Assembly: GCA_025056375.1 (NCBI GenBank)
Contig: JANWWH010000002.1
Coordinates: forward strand, 1 to 57,026
DNA length: 57,026 nt
Origin: Aquificaceae bacterium
GTDB lineage: Bacteria > Aquificota > Aquificia > Aquificales > Aquificaceae
Direction of reading: 5' to 3'
In this document: one piece after another, positions 25,145 through 33,312 of the stretch
Position numbering within the stretch: the first letter of the stretch is position 1
Layout: each line of letters starts with the position of its first letter
Translations under genes and position numbers: made by a program
Notes under the pieces: generated by a model
The model's input: the letters and a program-made list of their open reading frames with translations, nothing else
What the model was told of the DNA's origin: nothing
Database searches by the model: none

Positions 25145-26118
25145 TGCTTCGCTTCCTGCTTTACAGGTTGCTTCAAGCTTTCCTTACGCTGGTGGGCGTA
25201 ACCTTTCTCTCCTTTTTTATAATAAAGCTGGCACCGGGAGACTATCTTGACCAGCTCAAACTCAACCCACAGATATCACCAGAAACCATAGAAGCTCTCA
25301 AAAAACAATACGGACTTGACCAGAACCTCCTCCTGCAGTATCTTAGGTGGCTTCTATCAGCCCTTAGCTTTGACCTCGGCTACAGCTTTCAGTATCACGC
25401 ACCCGTATCACAGCTGATAGGTGAAAGGGTCTGGAACACGCTCCTGCTTACCCTTAGCTCCACACTGCTCTCTTGGCTTTTGGCTATACCCCTTGGTCTT
25501 CTGGCGGGTCTAAAGGAAAACACCCTCACCGACAGGGTAATAAGAGCCTACTGTTACCTTTTCATGTCCTTACCCTCCTTTTTTCTTGCCTTTCTGATGC
25601 TTCTGCTCCTTTCCAAGATAGGACATCTACCCGTGGGGGGCATACACAGCCCCGACTTTCACAAGTTGAGCCTTTGGGGCAAGCTCCTTGACCTACTCGC
25701 CCACATGCTCGTGCCGGTGCTTACCCTTACCCTCGTATCCTCCGCAGGTCTCATAAGGCTTATGAGGAGCAGTGTTATAGAGATAAAGAACAGCCCCATA
25801 GTGCTTATGCTAAGGGCAAAGGGTGCACCCCAGCGGGTTATAATAAAGCATATATTCAAAAACGCCATGAACCCCTTTACCACGCTCATAGGTTACGAGA
25901 TAGCGGGGCTTCTTTCTGGTGCAGCCCTGATAGAGATTATAGTGGGTTGGCCCGGACTGGGAACTCTCATGCTTGATGCGGTGCTCTCTCAAGACCTTTT
26001 TTTGGTTATGGGTGGTCTATACATAGGCACTATAATGCTTCTCGTGGGTAACCTTATGGCGGATATACTCTTGGCTCTCATAGACCCAAGGGTAAGAGAG
26101 AAGGAAGTGATAAGTTAA
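25144..26118 (+). CDS. ABC transporter permease, DppB/OppB type
   Basis: The 324-residue inner-membrane protein starts with Leu-Leu-Tyr-Arg-Leu-Leu-Gln and the Ala-Pro-Gly-Asp segment typical of the first permease of peptide/nickel importers. It has about six helices and the EAA-type loop Leu-Arg-Ala-Lys-Gly-Ala-Pro near residues 218-224. The partner permease, ATPases and binding protein are not adjacent, so it either assembles with subunits encoded elsewhere or is a relic. Substrate unknown. Confidence 0.9.
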   Translation: MLRFLLYRLLQAFLTLVGVTFLSFFIIKLAPGDYLDQLKLNPQISPETIEALKKQYGLDQNLLLQYLRWLLSALSFDLGYSFQYHAPVSQLIGERVWNTLLLTLSSTLLSWLLAIPLGLLAGLKENTLTDRVIRAYCYLFMSLPSFFLAFLMLLLLSKIGHLPVGGIHSPDFHKLSLWGKLLDLLAHMLVPVLTLTLVSSAGLIRLMRSSVIEIKNSPIVLMLRAKGAPQRVIIKHIFKNAMNPFTTLIGYEIAGLLSGAALIEIIVGWPGLGTLMLDAVLSQDLFLVMGGLYIGTIMLLVGNLMADILLALIDPRVREKEVIS

Positions 26119-26129
26119 GGAGGTGAACC

Positions 26130-26675
26130 ATGCCAAAGGTAGCTATCCTACTTGCGGAGGGCTTTGAGGAAGTAGAGGCGGTGGCACCCATCGATGTATT
26201 GAGGCGTGCGGGCGTGGAGGTGTTGGTGGTAGGGCTCTCCTCAGAACCGGTTGCAAGTGCAAGAAATATGAAAATCGTGCCCGACGTAACCCTTGACCAA
26301 CTTGACCCGGAGGAGCTTGACATGGTCATACTCCCTGGTGGTGCGGGTGGGGTGGAAAGGTTGAAACAGGACCCGAGAGTGGAAAGGCTCGTAAAAGCCT
26401 TACAGGAAAAGAAGAGGTTCATAGGTGCCATATGCGCCGCACCCACCGCCCTTGCTAAGTTTGGTCTACTTGAGGGCAAAAGGGCTACCGTTTATCCTTC
26501 TCTGGTGGAGGAGATAAAACCTGCGCTCTTCGTAGACCAGCCGGTGGTGGAGGACCAGAACCTTCTTACCAGTCAAGGTCCGGGCACAGCCCTTGAGTTC
26601 AGCCTAAAGTTGGCGGAGAAGCTCGTGGGTAAGGAGAAGGCGGAGGAAGTGGCAAGGCGGATGTTGGTAAAGTAG
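26130..26675 (+). CDS. DJ-1/PfpI family protein
   Basis: The 181-residue protein has the DJ-1 fold marks: Gly-Phe-Glu-Glu-Val-Glu-Ala near residues 11-17 supplies the conserved Glu, and Ile-Gly-Ala-Ile-Cys-Ala-Ala-Pro places the reactive cysteine at Cys102 in the nucleophile elbow. Members are proposed glyoxalases, deglycases or chaperones; which one applies here is unknown. AAGGAGG lies seven bases before the ATG. It sits between the permease and an rRNA methyltransferase in one direction. Confidence 0.9.
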   Translation: MPKVAILLAEGFEEVEAVAPIDVLRRAGVEVLVVGLSSEPVASARNMKIVPDVTLDQLDPEELDMVILPGGAGGVERLKQDPRVERLVKALQEKKRFIGAICAAPTALAKFGLLEGKRATVYPSLVEEIKPALFVDQPVVEDQNLLTSQGPGTALEFSLKLAEKLVGKEKAEEVARRMLVK

Positions 26676-26677
26676 GA

Positions 26678-27853
26678 ATGCTTCAAGTGAGGGTTAAGCC
26701 CGGCGTAGAGGACAAGATAAGGGGCTTTTTCCCTTGGGTTTACAAACCCGAAGTAACTGGCTATTCTAAGCAACCCAAGAAGGGTGACCTCGTGGTAGTC
26801 AGAGACGCAAAGGGTGGGTTTCTGGGATACGGTTACATAAACCCTCATGCAAACATAAGCATAAGGATACTCTCTTTCAAAAAGGAGGAAGAGATAAACA
26901 TAGAGCTCATAAGGAGAAGGCTCAAAGAAGCCATTGAATACAGAAAAAGGCTCAACCTTGATAGCGACGCCTACAGACTGGTTCACTCGGAGGGTGACTT
27001 CCTGCCTGGCCTTATAGTAGACCTTTACGGTGATTACGTTGTGGTGGAGTTTACTACTTACGGCATGAACAGACTAAGAGAATGGGTCTTGCCAGCCCTC
27101 GTAGAGTTCCTGAAGCCAAAGGGTGTATACGAAAAGGTGAGCGAATACGCCTCTTCTGTGGAGGGTCTTGAACAAAGGGGGGAAGTGGTCTACGGTCATG
27201 TGCCAGAAGAGGTGGTTATACGAGAAGGAGACCTCAGGTTTTACGTGAACATTCTTGAAGGGCAGAAGACGGGTTTTTTTCTTGACCAGAGAAGGGCAAG
27301 AAGGCTCCTAAGAGATATGGTTAAACCCGGAGATGAATGTCTTGACCTTTTCTGTCATACGGGAGCTTTTGCACTCCACATGAAAAAGGCGGGTGCAGGA
27401 AGGGTTACAGCTGTTGACACCTCTAAGGGAGCTCTAAGGGTAGGTAAGAAAAACGCGGAGCTTAACCATATAAGGGGTATAGAGTGGGTGGAGGAGGATG
27501 TCTTTGATTTCCTGAGAGTGCTCCGCAGGGCAAGGAAGAGTTTTGATATTGTGGTCATCGACCCTCCATCCTTTGCCAAGAACAGGTTTGCTGTAGAGGG
27601 TGCCCTCAGGGGTTACAAGGAACTCCTCCTCACGAGCCTAAAAGTGACGAAACCCGGAGGATACCTTGCGGTTTACTCCTGCTCCTTTCATGTGACGAGA
27701 GAGCACCTTTTGCAGGTTCTTCTGGAAGCTTCCAAAGATGTGAAAAGACAGGTGAGGATTGTGGCGGAGAGCTTCCAGGACCTTGACCATCCCTGGGTTC
27801 TCCAAATGCCAAATACCCTTTACCTGAAAGGTATATACGCGGAGGTGCGGTAG
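26678..27853 (+). CDS. Class I rRNA (cytosine-C5-type) methyltransferase, RlmI-like
   Basis: The 391-residue protein has an N-terminal PUA domain (about residues 1-80, Phe-Pro-Trp-Val-Tyr-Lys) and a Rossmann methyltransferase domain. The latter shows Asp-Leu-Phe-Cys-His-Thr-Gly-Ala-Phe (SAM motif I), Ile-Asp-Pro-Pro-Ser-Phe-Ala (motif IV) and Ser-Cys-Ser (motif VI region). This is the layout of RlmI, which methylates C1962 of 23S rRNA; the exact site here is inferred. It starts two bases after the DJ-1 gene, and its TAG stop overlaps the uppP GTG start by one base. Confidence 0.9.
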   Translation: MLQVRVKPGVEDKIRGFFPWVYKPEVTGYSKQPKKGDLVVVRDAKGGFLGYGYINPHANISIRILSFKKEEEINIELIRRRLKEAIEYRKRLNLDSDAYRLVHSEGDFLPGLIVDLYGDYVVVEFTTYGMNRLREWVLPALVEFLKPKGVYEKVSEYASSVEGLEQRGEVVYGHVPEEVVIREGDLRFYVNILEGQKTGFFLDQRRARRLLRDMVKPGDECLDLFCHTGAFALHMKKAGAGRVTAVDTSKGALRVGKKNAELNHIRGIEWVEEDVFDFLRVLRRARKSFDIVVIDPPSFAKNRFAVEGALRGYKELLLTSLKVTKPGGYLAVYSCSFHVTREHLLQVLLEASKDVKRQVRIVAESFQDLDHPWVLQMPNTLYLKGIYAEVR

Positions 27854-28629
27854 TGGAAATAAAGCATGCCTTACTCCTCGGAGCGGTAGAGGGTATAACC
27901 GAGTTCCTGCCCGTATCTTCCACAGGGCATCTTATACTTACCGCCCACGTGCTGGGAATACCCCATGATAGTTTTACCAAAAGCTTTGAGATAGCCATAC
28001 AGCTCGGTGCCATACTGGCGGTGGCTTTCCTTTACTGGAGAAGGTTGACCAGGGACATAGAGCTGTGGAAGAGGATACTGGTGGCTTTCCTTCCTACTGG
28101 TCTCTTAGGCTTTACCCTATACAGGTTCATAAAGAGCTATCTCATAGGTAACGACTTGGTAGTAGTTCTTGCCCTCGTGTTAGGTGGTATTTTCCTCCTC
28201 TTTGCGGACAGGGTTTGTGAGAGGTTCTGTTACATAAGTGATGCAAGGGAACTGAGCTACCCCAGAGCCTTTGCGGTAGGGCTATTCCAGAGCTTGGCTA
28301 TGGTGCCAGGCGTATCCCGCTCCGGTGCCACTATCATAGGTGGTATGCTTCTTGGTCTTAACAGAAAAACCTCCGCAGAGTTTTCCTTCCTGTTGGCAGT
28401 GCCTACCATGCTGATAGCTACGTCCTACGACCTTTATAAGTCCCACGGTGAGTTTCAAGCTACCGACTGGCAAGTGTTAGGCGTGGGGTTTCTTACCGCC
28501 TTTTTCTTTGCAATGCTCAGCATAAAAACCCTCCTCCGCTTCCTCTCAAGTTATTCTTTCTTGACCTTTGGTATCTACAGGGTTTTGGTAGGGCTTGTTT
28601 ACGCTTACTTTTTCCTCCTACCAAAGTAG
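27853..28629 (+). CDS. uppP: Undecaprenyl-diphosphatase
   Basis: The 258-residue multi-helix membrane protein carries both BacA/UppP signatures. Glu-Gly-Ile-Thr-Glu-Phe-Leu-Pro-Val-Ser-Ser-Thr-Gly-His is near the N-terminus, and Pro-Gly-Val-Ser-Arg-Ser-Gly-Ala-Thr is in the second half. It dephosphorylates undecaprenyl diphosphate to recycle the carrier lipid for peptidoglycan and O-antigen synthesis. It starts at GTG, overlapping the stop of the methyltransferase gene. Confidence 0.96.
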   Translation: MEIKHALLLGAVEGITEFLPVSSTGHLILTAHVLGIPHDSFTKSFEIAIQLGAILAVAFLYWRRLTRDIELWKRILVAFLPTGLLGFTLYRFIKSYLIGNDLVVVLALVLGGIFLLFADRVCERFCYISDARELSYPRAFAVGLFQSLAMVPGVSRSGATIIGGMLLGLNRKTSAEFSFLLAVPTMLIATSYDLYKSHGEFQATDWQVLGVGFLTAFFFAMLSIKTLLRFLSSYSFLTFGIYRVLVGLVYAYFFLLPK

Positions 28630-28669
28630 GCGACATGTTAAGAACTCCTTCAAAGCAAAGCACTTTTGA

Positions 28670-28675
28670 TATAAT
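28670..28675 (+). promoter_or_regulatory. -10 box for leaderless tpiA transcript
   Basis: A perfect TATAAT seven bases before the tpiA ATG (28683). An out-of-frame ATG-TGA lies between them and there is no ribosome site. Confidence 0.55.
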
Positions 28676-28682
28676 ACATGTG

Positions 28683-29423
28683 ATGAAGCTCATATCCGCC
28701 AACTGGAAGATGAACTTGACGCCCGCTCAGACAAGAGAATACCTCCAAAAATTCCTTCCCCTCGTAGAGGACATAAAGGATAGAGAAATACTTATATGTC
28801 CACCTTTTACATCTTTGTGCGTGGCAGGAGAGATGCTTGCAGGCAGTGGAATAAGGCTCGGAGCTCAGAACTGCTATCACGAGCCAAGGGGAGCTTTCAC
28901 CGGAGAGGTCTCTCTTGACATGCTTAAGGAGTTTGGTGTTTCCTATGCCATAGTAGGGCATTCGGAAAGGCGGTGGATATTCGGAGAGTCTGACGAGCTC
29001 ATAAACAAGAAGGTGACCGCCTGCTTAAAGGCTGGCGTAAGACCTATAATATGCGTAGGTGAAAGGCTTGAAGAGAGGGAAGCGGGTCTGACCTTCAAGG
29101 TGGTAGAGACCCAGATAAGACTTGCCCTCTCTGGAGTTGAGGAATACACGAGTAGCGTGGATATAGCTTATGAACCCGTATGGGCAATAGGGACGGGCAA
29201 CCCAGCCACGCCCGAGGATGCCCAGCTGGTTCACGCCTACATAAAAGACCTCCTCCATCAGATTAACCCGGGACACAGAGGAGAAACGCGCGTCCTCTAC
29301 GGCGGTAGCGTAAGCCCCAAAAACGCCAGTGAATTCATGCGTATGAAGGATGTAGATGGGCTCTTGGTAGGTGGTGCCAGCTTAGACCCTGAATCCTTTA
29401 GCCAAATCGTAAAGTCCTTTTAG
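28683..29423 (+). CDS. tpiA: Triosephosphate isomerase
   Basis: The 246-residue enzyme interconverts dihydroxyacetone phosphate and glyceraldehyde 3-phosphate. Seen are Ala-Asn-Trp-Lys-Met-Asn (catalytic Lys) at the N-terminus, Gly-His-Ser-Glu-Arg-Arg (catalytic His), Tyr-Glu-Pro-Val-Trp-Ala-Ile-Gly-Thr-Gly (catalytic Glu and loop), and Tyr-Gly-Gly-Ser-Val. The ATG at 28683 gives exactly the family N-terminus; a longer frame from 28635 runs through the promoter box. The last 42 bases overlap the convergent lptF/G-type gene. Confidence 0.97.
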   Translation: MKLISANWKMNLTPAQTREYLQKFLPLVEDIKDREILICPPFTSLCVAGEMLAGSGIRLGAQNCYHEPRGAFTGEVSLDMLKEFGVSYAIVGHSERRWIFGESDELINKKVTACLKAGVRPIICVGERLEEREAGLTFKVVETQIRLALSGVEEYTSSVDIAYEPVWAIGTGNPATPEDAQLVHAYIKDLLHQINPGHRGETRVLYGGSVSPKNASEFMRMKDVDGLLVGGASLDPESFSQIVKSF

Positions 29424-30440
29424 GGCTATAAGGGGTATAGGTAAATAAAGCAGGAAGATTAGATAAAGCTCGAGGTTTGTATTTTCCACGAGAGACTTCA
29501 TAAGATTGAGCAAAAGCCAGTGTAAAAAAAAGAGAGAAGGGAGGGCAAGAACCGTTAAGTTAAAGCGTCTCCACCTGAGATAGAGCCAGCTAAGGGTAAG
29601 GCTTAGATAAAAGGGGAGGGTTGATATAAAAACCCTTCTGACTATCTCATAAAGGTAATACCTGTTGTTGACCCCCATTTTCTCTCCAAGAAGACCAAGC
29701 ATGAGCGCGTCCTTCATGGAAAGGTGCTCTGGTTTCTCCGCAAGGGGTTTTATCTGCCCAAGTTCTAAATATGGGAACTCCAAATCCTTTATCTCTGTCT
29801 CGCCCGTAATTAGGTTTTTTATGCCTGCCCCCCTAACTTCAATCCTGTTCTCTCTCCATTTCCCCCCCTCTGCGGTTATCAACTCTCTAATAGAACCTTC
29901 TCTTACCTTCAAAAGGAAAAAGCCGTGAAACCTACCCGTAGATACATCCACCAGTTCAAAGCTGTAAAACCTCGTCTCTTCTCCTGTTTCCTCCTTGAGC
30001 CACAGGTTTCGGACAACACCGCTTTCGCTTCCCTTTGCCCTTTTGTATTCTCTCTCTATCCTGTATAACCTTTTCTGGCTCTTTGCATAAAGGTCATAAC
30101 TCCCAAAAAGGTTCACAAGGGACAAGAACAAGGAAAAAAGTAGGATGTAAGAGGAAAGCCTTAGAGGAGAAAGCCCGAAGCTTTGGAACAAAAGGTCAAG
30201 TTTTTTGTTTATCAATCTTCTAAAGACCAGAATGAGGGCAAGACCCGCCGTAAAAGCACTCATGTAAAAGAAAGCTATAGGTAGGAAGTTTATAGTATAA
30301 GAAAGGAAGATGGAAAGGTTTTTGTCTTTGAAAAGAAAAAAAAGCTCACCTAAAAGGTATAAATAGAATATACCAAAAAGAACCAAAAGCACGAGCAAAA
30401 AGGTTTTTATGTAATTCGTGATAAGGTATAAACCGAGCAT
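29382..30440 (-). CDS. LptF/LptG-family permease (YjgP/YjgQ)
   Basis: The 352-residue protein has three N-terminal membrane helices, a beta-rich periplasmic part (about residues 110-235, jellyroll-like in the family) and three C-terminal helices, the LptF/LptG layout. With LptBC these permeases extract lipopolysaccharide from the inner membrane. Which of the two it is cannot be decided; only one copy is in the window. The ATG lies 16 bases from the divergent gcvT ATG, and a palindromic AT-rich box serves both. The 3' end overlaps tpiA. Confidence 0.85.
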   Translation of the reverse strand: MLGLYLITNYIKTFLLVLLVLFGIFYLYLLGELFFLFKDKNLSIFLSYTINFLPIAFFYMSAFTAGLALILVFRRLINKKLDLLFQSFGLSPLRLSSYILLFSLFLSLVNLFGSYDLYAKSQKRLYRIEREYKRAKGSESGVVRNLWLKEETGEETRFYSFELVDVSTGRFHGFFLLKVREGSIRELITAEGGKWRENRIEVRGAGIKNLITGETEIKDLEFPYLELGQIKPLAEKPEHLSMKDALMLGLLGEKMGVNNRYYLYEIVRRVFISTLPFYLSLTLSWLYLRWRRFNLTVLALPSLFFLHWLLLNLMKSLVENTNLELYLIFLLYLPIPLIALKGLYDLAKGFRV

Positions 30441-30444
30441 GGGC

Positions 30445-30454
30445 TAAAATTTTA
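30445..30454. promoter_or_regulatory. Palindromic shared -10 element between lptF/G-type gene and gcvT
   Basis: The perfect palindrome TAAAATTTTA fills most of the 16 bases between two divergent ATGs (30440 and 30457). Read on the plus strand, TAAAAT ends six bases before gcvT; read on the minus strand, TAAAAT ends eight bases before the permease gene. Both genes would be leaderless. Confidence 0.5.
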
Positions 30455-30456
30455 AT

Positions 30457-31482
30457 ATGAGGACACCTCTTTACGAAGTTCACGAAAGGCTTGGTGCAAA
30501 GTTTACCCAGTTTGCAGGATGGATTATGCCCCTCGAATACTCCTCTCTGGTAAGAGAAACCCTTGAGGTGAGGAGTTCCTGCGGGCTCTTTGACATATCT
30601 CACATGGGGAGGCTTTTAATAAAGGGTGAGTTGAATAAGCTTGAGTATGTTACCTCAAGGGTTGTAGAAAAGCTAAAAAAGGGGAAGGTCCAGTATAACC
30701 TCCTAATGAACCAAAAGGGCGGTGTAAAAGATGACATAACCCTTTACAGGTTGTCCGAGGAGGAATTCTTTCTTTGTGTTAACGCAATAAACAAGGAAAA
30801 GGTGGTTGGTTGGCTTAAGTCCTGGGGTCTTCAGGTGAAAGACCTTGGTAAGAAAACCCTTCAGTTCGCCCTTCAGGGTCCCCGCTCTGTGGAAGTGCTA
30901 CAGAATTACCTTCCTGTAAAGGATATGGGCTATTACCACTTTGAGTTTTTTGATAAAACCCTGGTATCTCGCACAGGATACACGGGCGAGGACGGTTTTG
31001 AGATTTACGCACCCCTGCAGGAAGGTATGGAGCTTTTCAGTAAACTGCTAAAGGATTGCGCGCCCTGCGGGCTCGGTGCCAGAGATGTGCTTAGGATTGA
31101 GGCAGGTATGCCCCTCTACGGGCATGAGCTTTCGGAGGATGTGAGCCCTTTCGAGGCGGGTCTTGAAAAGTATGTAAGCCTTGAAAAGGACTTTCTTGGT
31201 AAGGGGGAACTTATGGAGAGACCCTTAGAAAGAAAGCTCTTCGGTCTTGAGCTCCTCCAAAGAGGCGTGCCCAGAGAGGGCTACGAGCTTTTCCACGAAG
31301 GTGAGCCCGTAGGCTATGTAAGCAGTGGAACCTTTTCTCCAAACCTTCAGAAGGGCATAGCTCTATGCTTCGTGAAGCCCTCTTTGAGGGTTGAAGGGCT
31401 TGAGGTAGAACTGGATGTAAGGGGCAAGAAGCTACCTGCAAAGCTCAGGAACTTCCCTTTCCTTAAGAAGACGCGCATATAA
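30457..31482 (+). CDS. gcvT: Glycine cleavage system T protein (aminomethyltransferase)
   Basis: The 341-residue protein transfers the methylene group from the H-protein aminomethyl arm to tetrahydrofolate. Visible family marks: Phe-Ala-Gly-Trp-Ile-Met-Pro-Leu-Glu-Tyr, Phe-Asp-Ile-Ser-His-Met-Gly, Arg-Thr-Gly-Tyr-Thr-Gly-Glu-Asp-Gly-Phe-Glu, and Gly-Leu-Gly-Ala-Arg-Asp-Val-Leu-Arg-Ile-Glu-Ala-Gly. It is slightly short for the family (usually about 360). GcvH and GcvP are not adjacent. The 3' end overlaps the convergent mnmH gene by 51 bases. Confidence 0.95.
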   Translation: MRTPLYEVHERLGAKFTQFAGWIMPLEYSSLVRETLEVRSSCGLFDISHMGRLLIKGELNKLEYVTSRVVEKLKKGKVQYNLLMNQKGGVKDDITLYRLSEEEFFLCVNAINKEKVVGWLKSWGLQVKDLGKKTLQFALQGPRSVEVLQNYLPVKDMGYYHFEFFDKTLVSRTGYTGEDGFEIYAPLQEGMELFSKLLKDCAPCGLGARDVLRIEAGMPLYGHELSEDVSPFEAGLEKYVSLEKDFLGKGELMERPLERKLFGLELLQRGVPREGYELFHEGEPVGYVSSGTFSPNLQKGIALCFVKPSLRVEGLEVELDVRGKKLPAKLRNFPFLKKTRI

Positions 31483-32478
31483 CTCCTTTAGGCTTTCAAG
31501 GCAGGCTTCAAAGTCCGAACAGTCAAGCCTAAAGAGAGGCTTTTTCTGAAGTTTGTAAGTTCTGTCGTAGTATTCGGTCATCAGAAGTAGAGCAAGCTCC
31601 TCCGCCCTGTTTTCTTCCAGCAGGTGGAGAATTTTTCTGTAACTTTCCTCACCCAGATACTTTCTTATCTTAAGAAGGGATTTTCTAAACTCTTCTTGCC
31701 AACCGTCAAAAGAGGCGTAATCCTCTATCAAGTTTTTGAGCCTGCTCTCGTAGTTTGCCTCCACCTCCAAAAACATACCCTCTTCCTTCTTCTGCCAAAA
31801 GACCCACGGCAGGTGCACCCTACCTATTAACCTGCTCTCGTCCTCCACGAGCAAGAGGTTACCCTCTAGTTTTCTGAGCTCTTCGTAGAGCAACGCGTCA
31901 AAGAGCTTCTGGCTTATGCCCTTGCCCATACCCAGCTTGCCAAATACAGAACCCCTGTCCCTTGCAAGCCCTTCAAGGTCTATGACAGGATAACCCTCCT
32001 CCCTCAGCTTCCTAAGTAACTTCGTTTTTCCAACGCCAGTTTTACCAGTAAGAACAAGAAACCTCTTATTCTCTATCAAACTCTCCATGTCCTTTAGGAT
32101 AAACTCTCTGTAAGCTCTGTAGCCACCCTCCAACCTAAGCACCTCTAAACCTACCGAACGGAGCACCCTGCAAAGCTCCTGACTTCTAAGCCCACCCCTC
32201 CAGCAATAGAGAACCACATGCCTGTGCCTTTCCTTCAGTTCCTTAAATTTCTCAAGAAGGTGCTCGAACTTTTTCCAAGCTATTTCGTAGCCAAGCTCCT
32301 TAGCTTTCTCCAGACCCTCGCCCCTGTAGAGCACGCCTATGAGCCTTTTCTCTTCGTCTTCAAAAAGGGGAAGGTTTATAGCTCCGGGTATGTGAAACTC
32401 TTCATACTCCGACGGGCTTCTTATGTCCACGAGCACTTTGTCTTCAAGCAGGTATAAGTCCTCCGGTTTTATGTCCAT
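31432..32478 (-). CDS. mnmH: tRNA 2-selenouridine synthase
   Basis: The 348-residue protein joins an N-terminal rhodanese domain (Asp-Ile-Arg-Ser-Pro-Ser-Glu-Tyr; catalytic Cys92 in Tyr-Cys-Trp-Arg-Gly-Gly) to a P-loop domain (Gly-Lys-Thr-Gly-Val-Gly-Lys-Thr at 145-152). This fusion defines MnmH/SelU, which geranylates and then selenates the wobble 2-thiouridine of tRNA. It implies that the cell makes selenophosphate, though selD is not in the window. The 51-base overlap with gcvT encodes its C-terminus. Confidence 0.94.
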   Translation of the reverse strand: MDIKPEDLYLLEDKVLVDIRSPSEYEEFHIPGAINLPLFEDEEKRLIGVLYRGEGLEKAKELGYEIAWKKFEHLLEKFKELKERHRHVVLYCWRGGLRSQELCRVLRSVGLEVLRLEGGYRAYREFILKDMESLIENKRFLVLTGKTGVGKTKLLRKLREEGYPVIDLEGLARDRGSVFGKLGMGKGISQKLFDALLYEELRKLEGNLLLVEDESRLIGRVHLPWVFWQKKEEGMFLEVEANYESRLKNLIEDYASFDGWQEEFRKSLLKIRKYLGEESYRKILHLLEENRAEELALLLMTEYYDRTYKLQKKPLFRLDCSDFEACLESLKELYARLLKEREVPELCR

Positions 32479-32489
32479 GTTTTAAAACT

Positions 32490-32759
32490 CTAAGCCTTCC
32501 TGCTACCGCAGAGATACTTTACACCCTTCTCCGTCCTTGCCCAGTGGCGGGTCCCTGCCTTTATCTCAAGAAGGTCTCCTGCTTTCAGATGATAAACCTC
32601 GTCCTCCGTTCCTATGGTCACCTCACCTTCAAGGACAAGACGCGCCTCGTCCTCTGGATGGGTATGCCAGGGATATTGGGTGTGGGGCGGGTCCTGCCAA
32701 AGGTATAGCTCGCGGTAACCAAGAGAGCTCAGCCTTTCTTCCGCTTCCCTTAGTTCCAT
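32490..32759 (-). CDS. Small cupin-domain protein
   Basis: The 89-residue protein is a single cupin barrel. His-Thr-His-x-x-x-x-Glu in the first cupin motif and a later His in Gly-Thr-Arg-His-Trp provide a typical metal site. The N-terminal 15 residues are helical. Such small cupins are stress- or sugar-related or of unknown function; nothing here narrows it. It lies between mnmH (11 bases) and infC (37 bases) on the same strand. Confidence 0.85.
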   Translation of the reverse strand: MELREAEERLSSLGYRELYLWQDPPHTQYPWHTHPEDEARLVLEGEVTIGTEDEVYHLKAGDLLEIKAGTRHWARTEKGVKYLCGSRKA

Positions 32760-32796
32760 GGAAACATTTTAACAGCTTGGACGTTACCTATAATAA

Positions 32797-33312
32797 CTAC
32801 TTTCTCTTCGGGAGGAGGGCAAATACGAGAAAGTTACCCTCTTTTTTTACTGGAGCCTCCAGCTGTCCTGCGTCGGAGAGCTCCTCAATTATCCTGTTTG
32901 CCAGCTTTTCACCCAGCTCCGGGTGGAGGTGTTCTCTACCCCTGAAACGTATCCTTATCCTTACCTTGTCTCCATCCGCCAGAAACTCTCTCATATGCTT
33001 TAGCTTGACCTTTAGGTCATGCTCGTCTATCCTCAAAGAGAGCATCATATCCTTTACCTCTATCGCGTGCTCTCTCTGCTTCTTCTTGGCTTCCTTTTCC
33101 TTCTTTTTGAGCTCGTATAGAAACTTCCCGTAGTCCAGTATCTTACAGACGGGTGGGTTTGCCTGGGGTGCCACCTCCACCAGGTCAAGCCCTTTCTCAC
33201 CTGCTATCCTTAAAGCGTCCTGAAGGGGGACTATACCTATCTGCTTACCCCCTTCGTCGATGAGCCTTACCTCCTTCGCCCTTATCTGTCGGTTTACCCT
33301 ATAATCCTGCAA
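32797..33312 (-). CDS. infC: Translation initiation factor IF-3
   Basis: The 171-residue protein has the IF-3 N-domain, the Lys/Glu-rich linker helix and the C-domain (Lys-Val-Arg-Ile-Arg-Phe-Arg-Gly-Arg-Glu). The start is taken as TTG at 33312, since AAAGGAGG ends five bases before it; the GTG at 33318 sits on the ribosome site itself. A non-AUG start is typical for infC and is the basis of its autoregulation in enteric bacteria. The usual downstream rpmI and rplT are absent; a cupin gene follows. Confidence 0.95.
   Translation of the reverse strand: MQDYRVNRQIRAKEVRLIDEGGKQIGIVPLQDALRIAGEKGLDLVEVAPQANPPVCKILDYGKFLYELKKKEKEAKKKQREHAIEVKDMMLSLRIDEHDLKVKLKHMREFLADGDKVRIRIRFRGREHLHPELGEKLANRIIEELSDAGQLEAPVKKEGNFLVFALLPKRK

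Noticed and set aside
32537-33133. 198-codon plus-strand frame
   Set aside because: Antisense to the cupin and infC genes; low-complexity Ser/Phe composition typical of a shadow.
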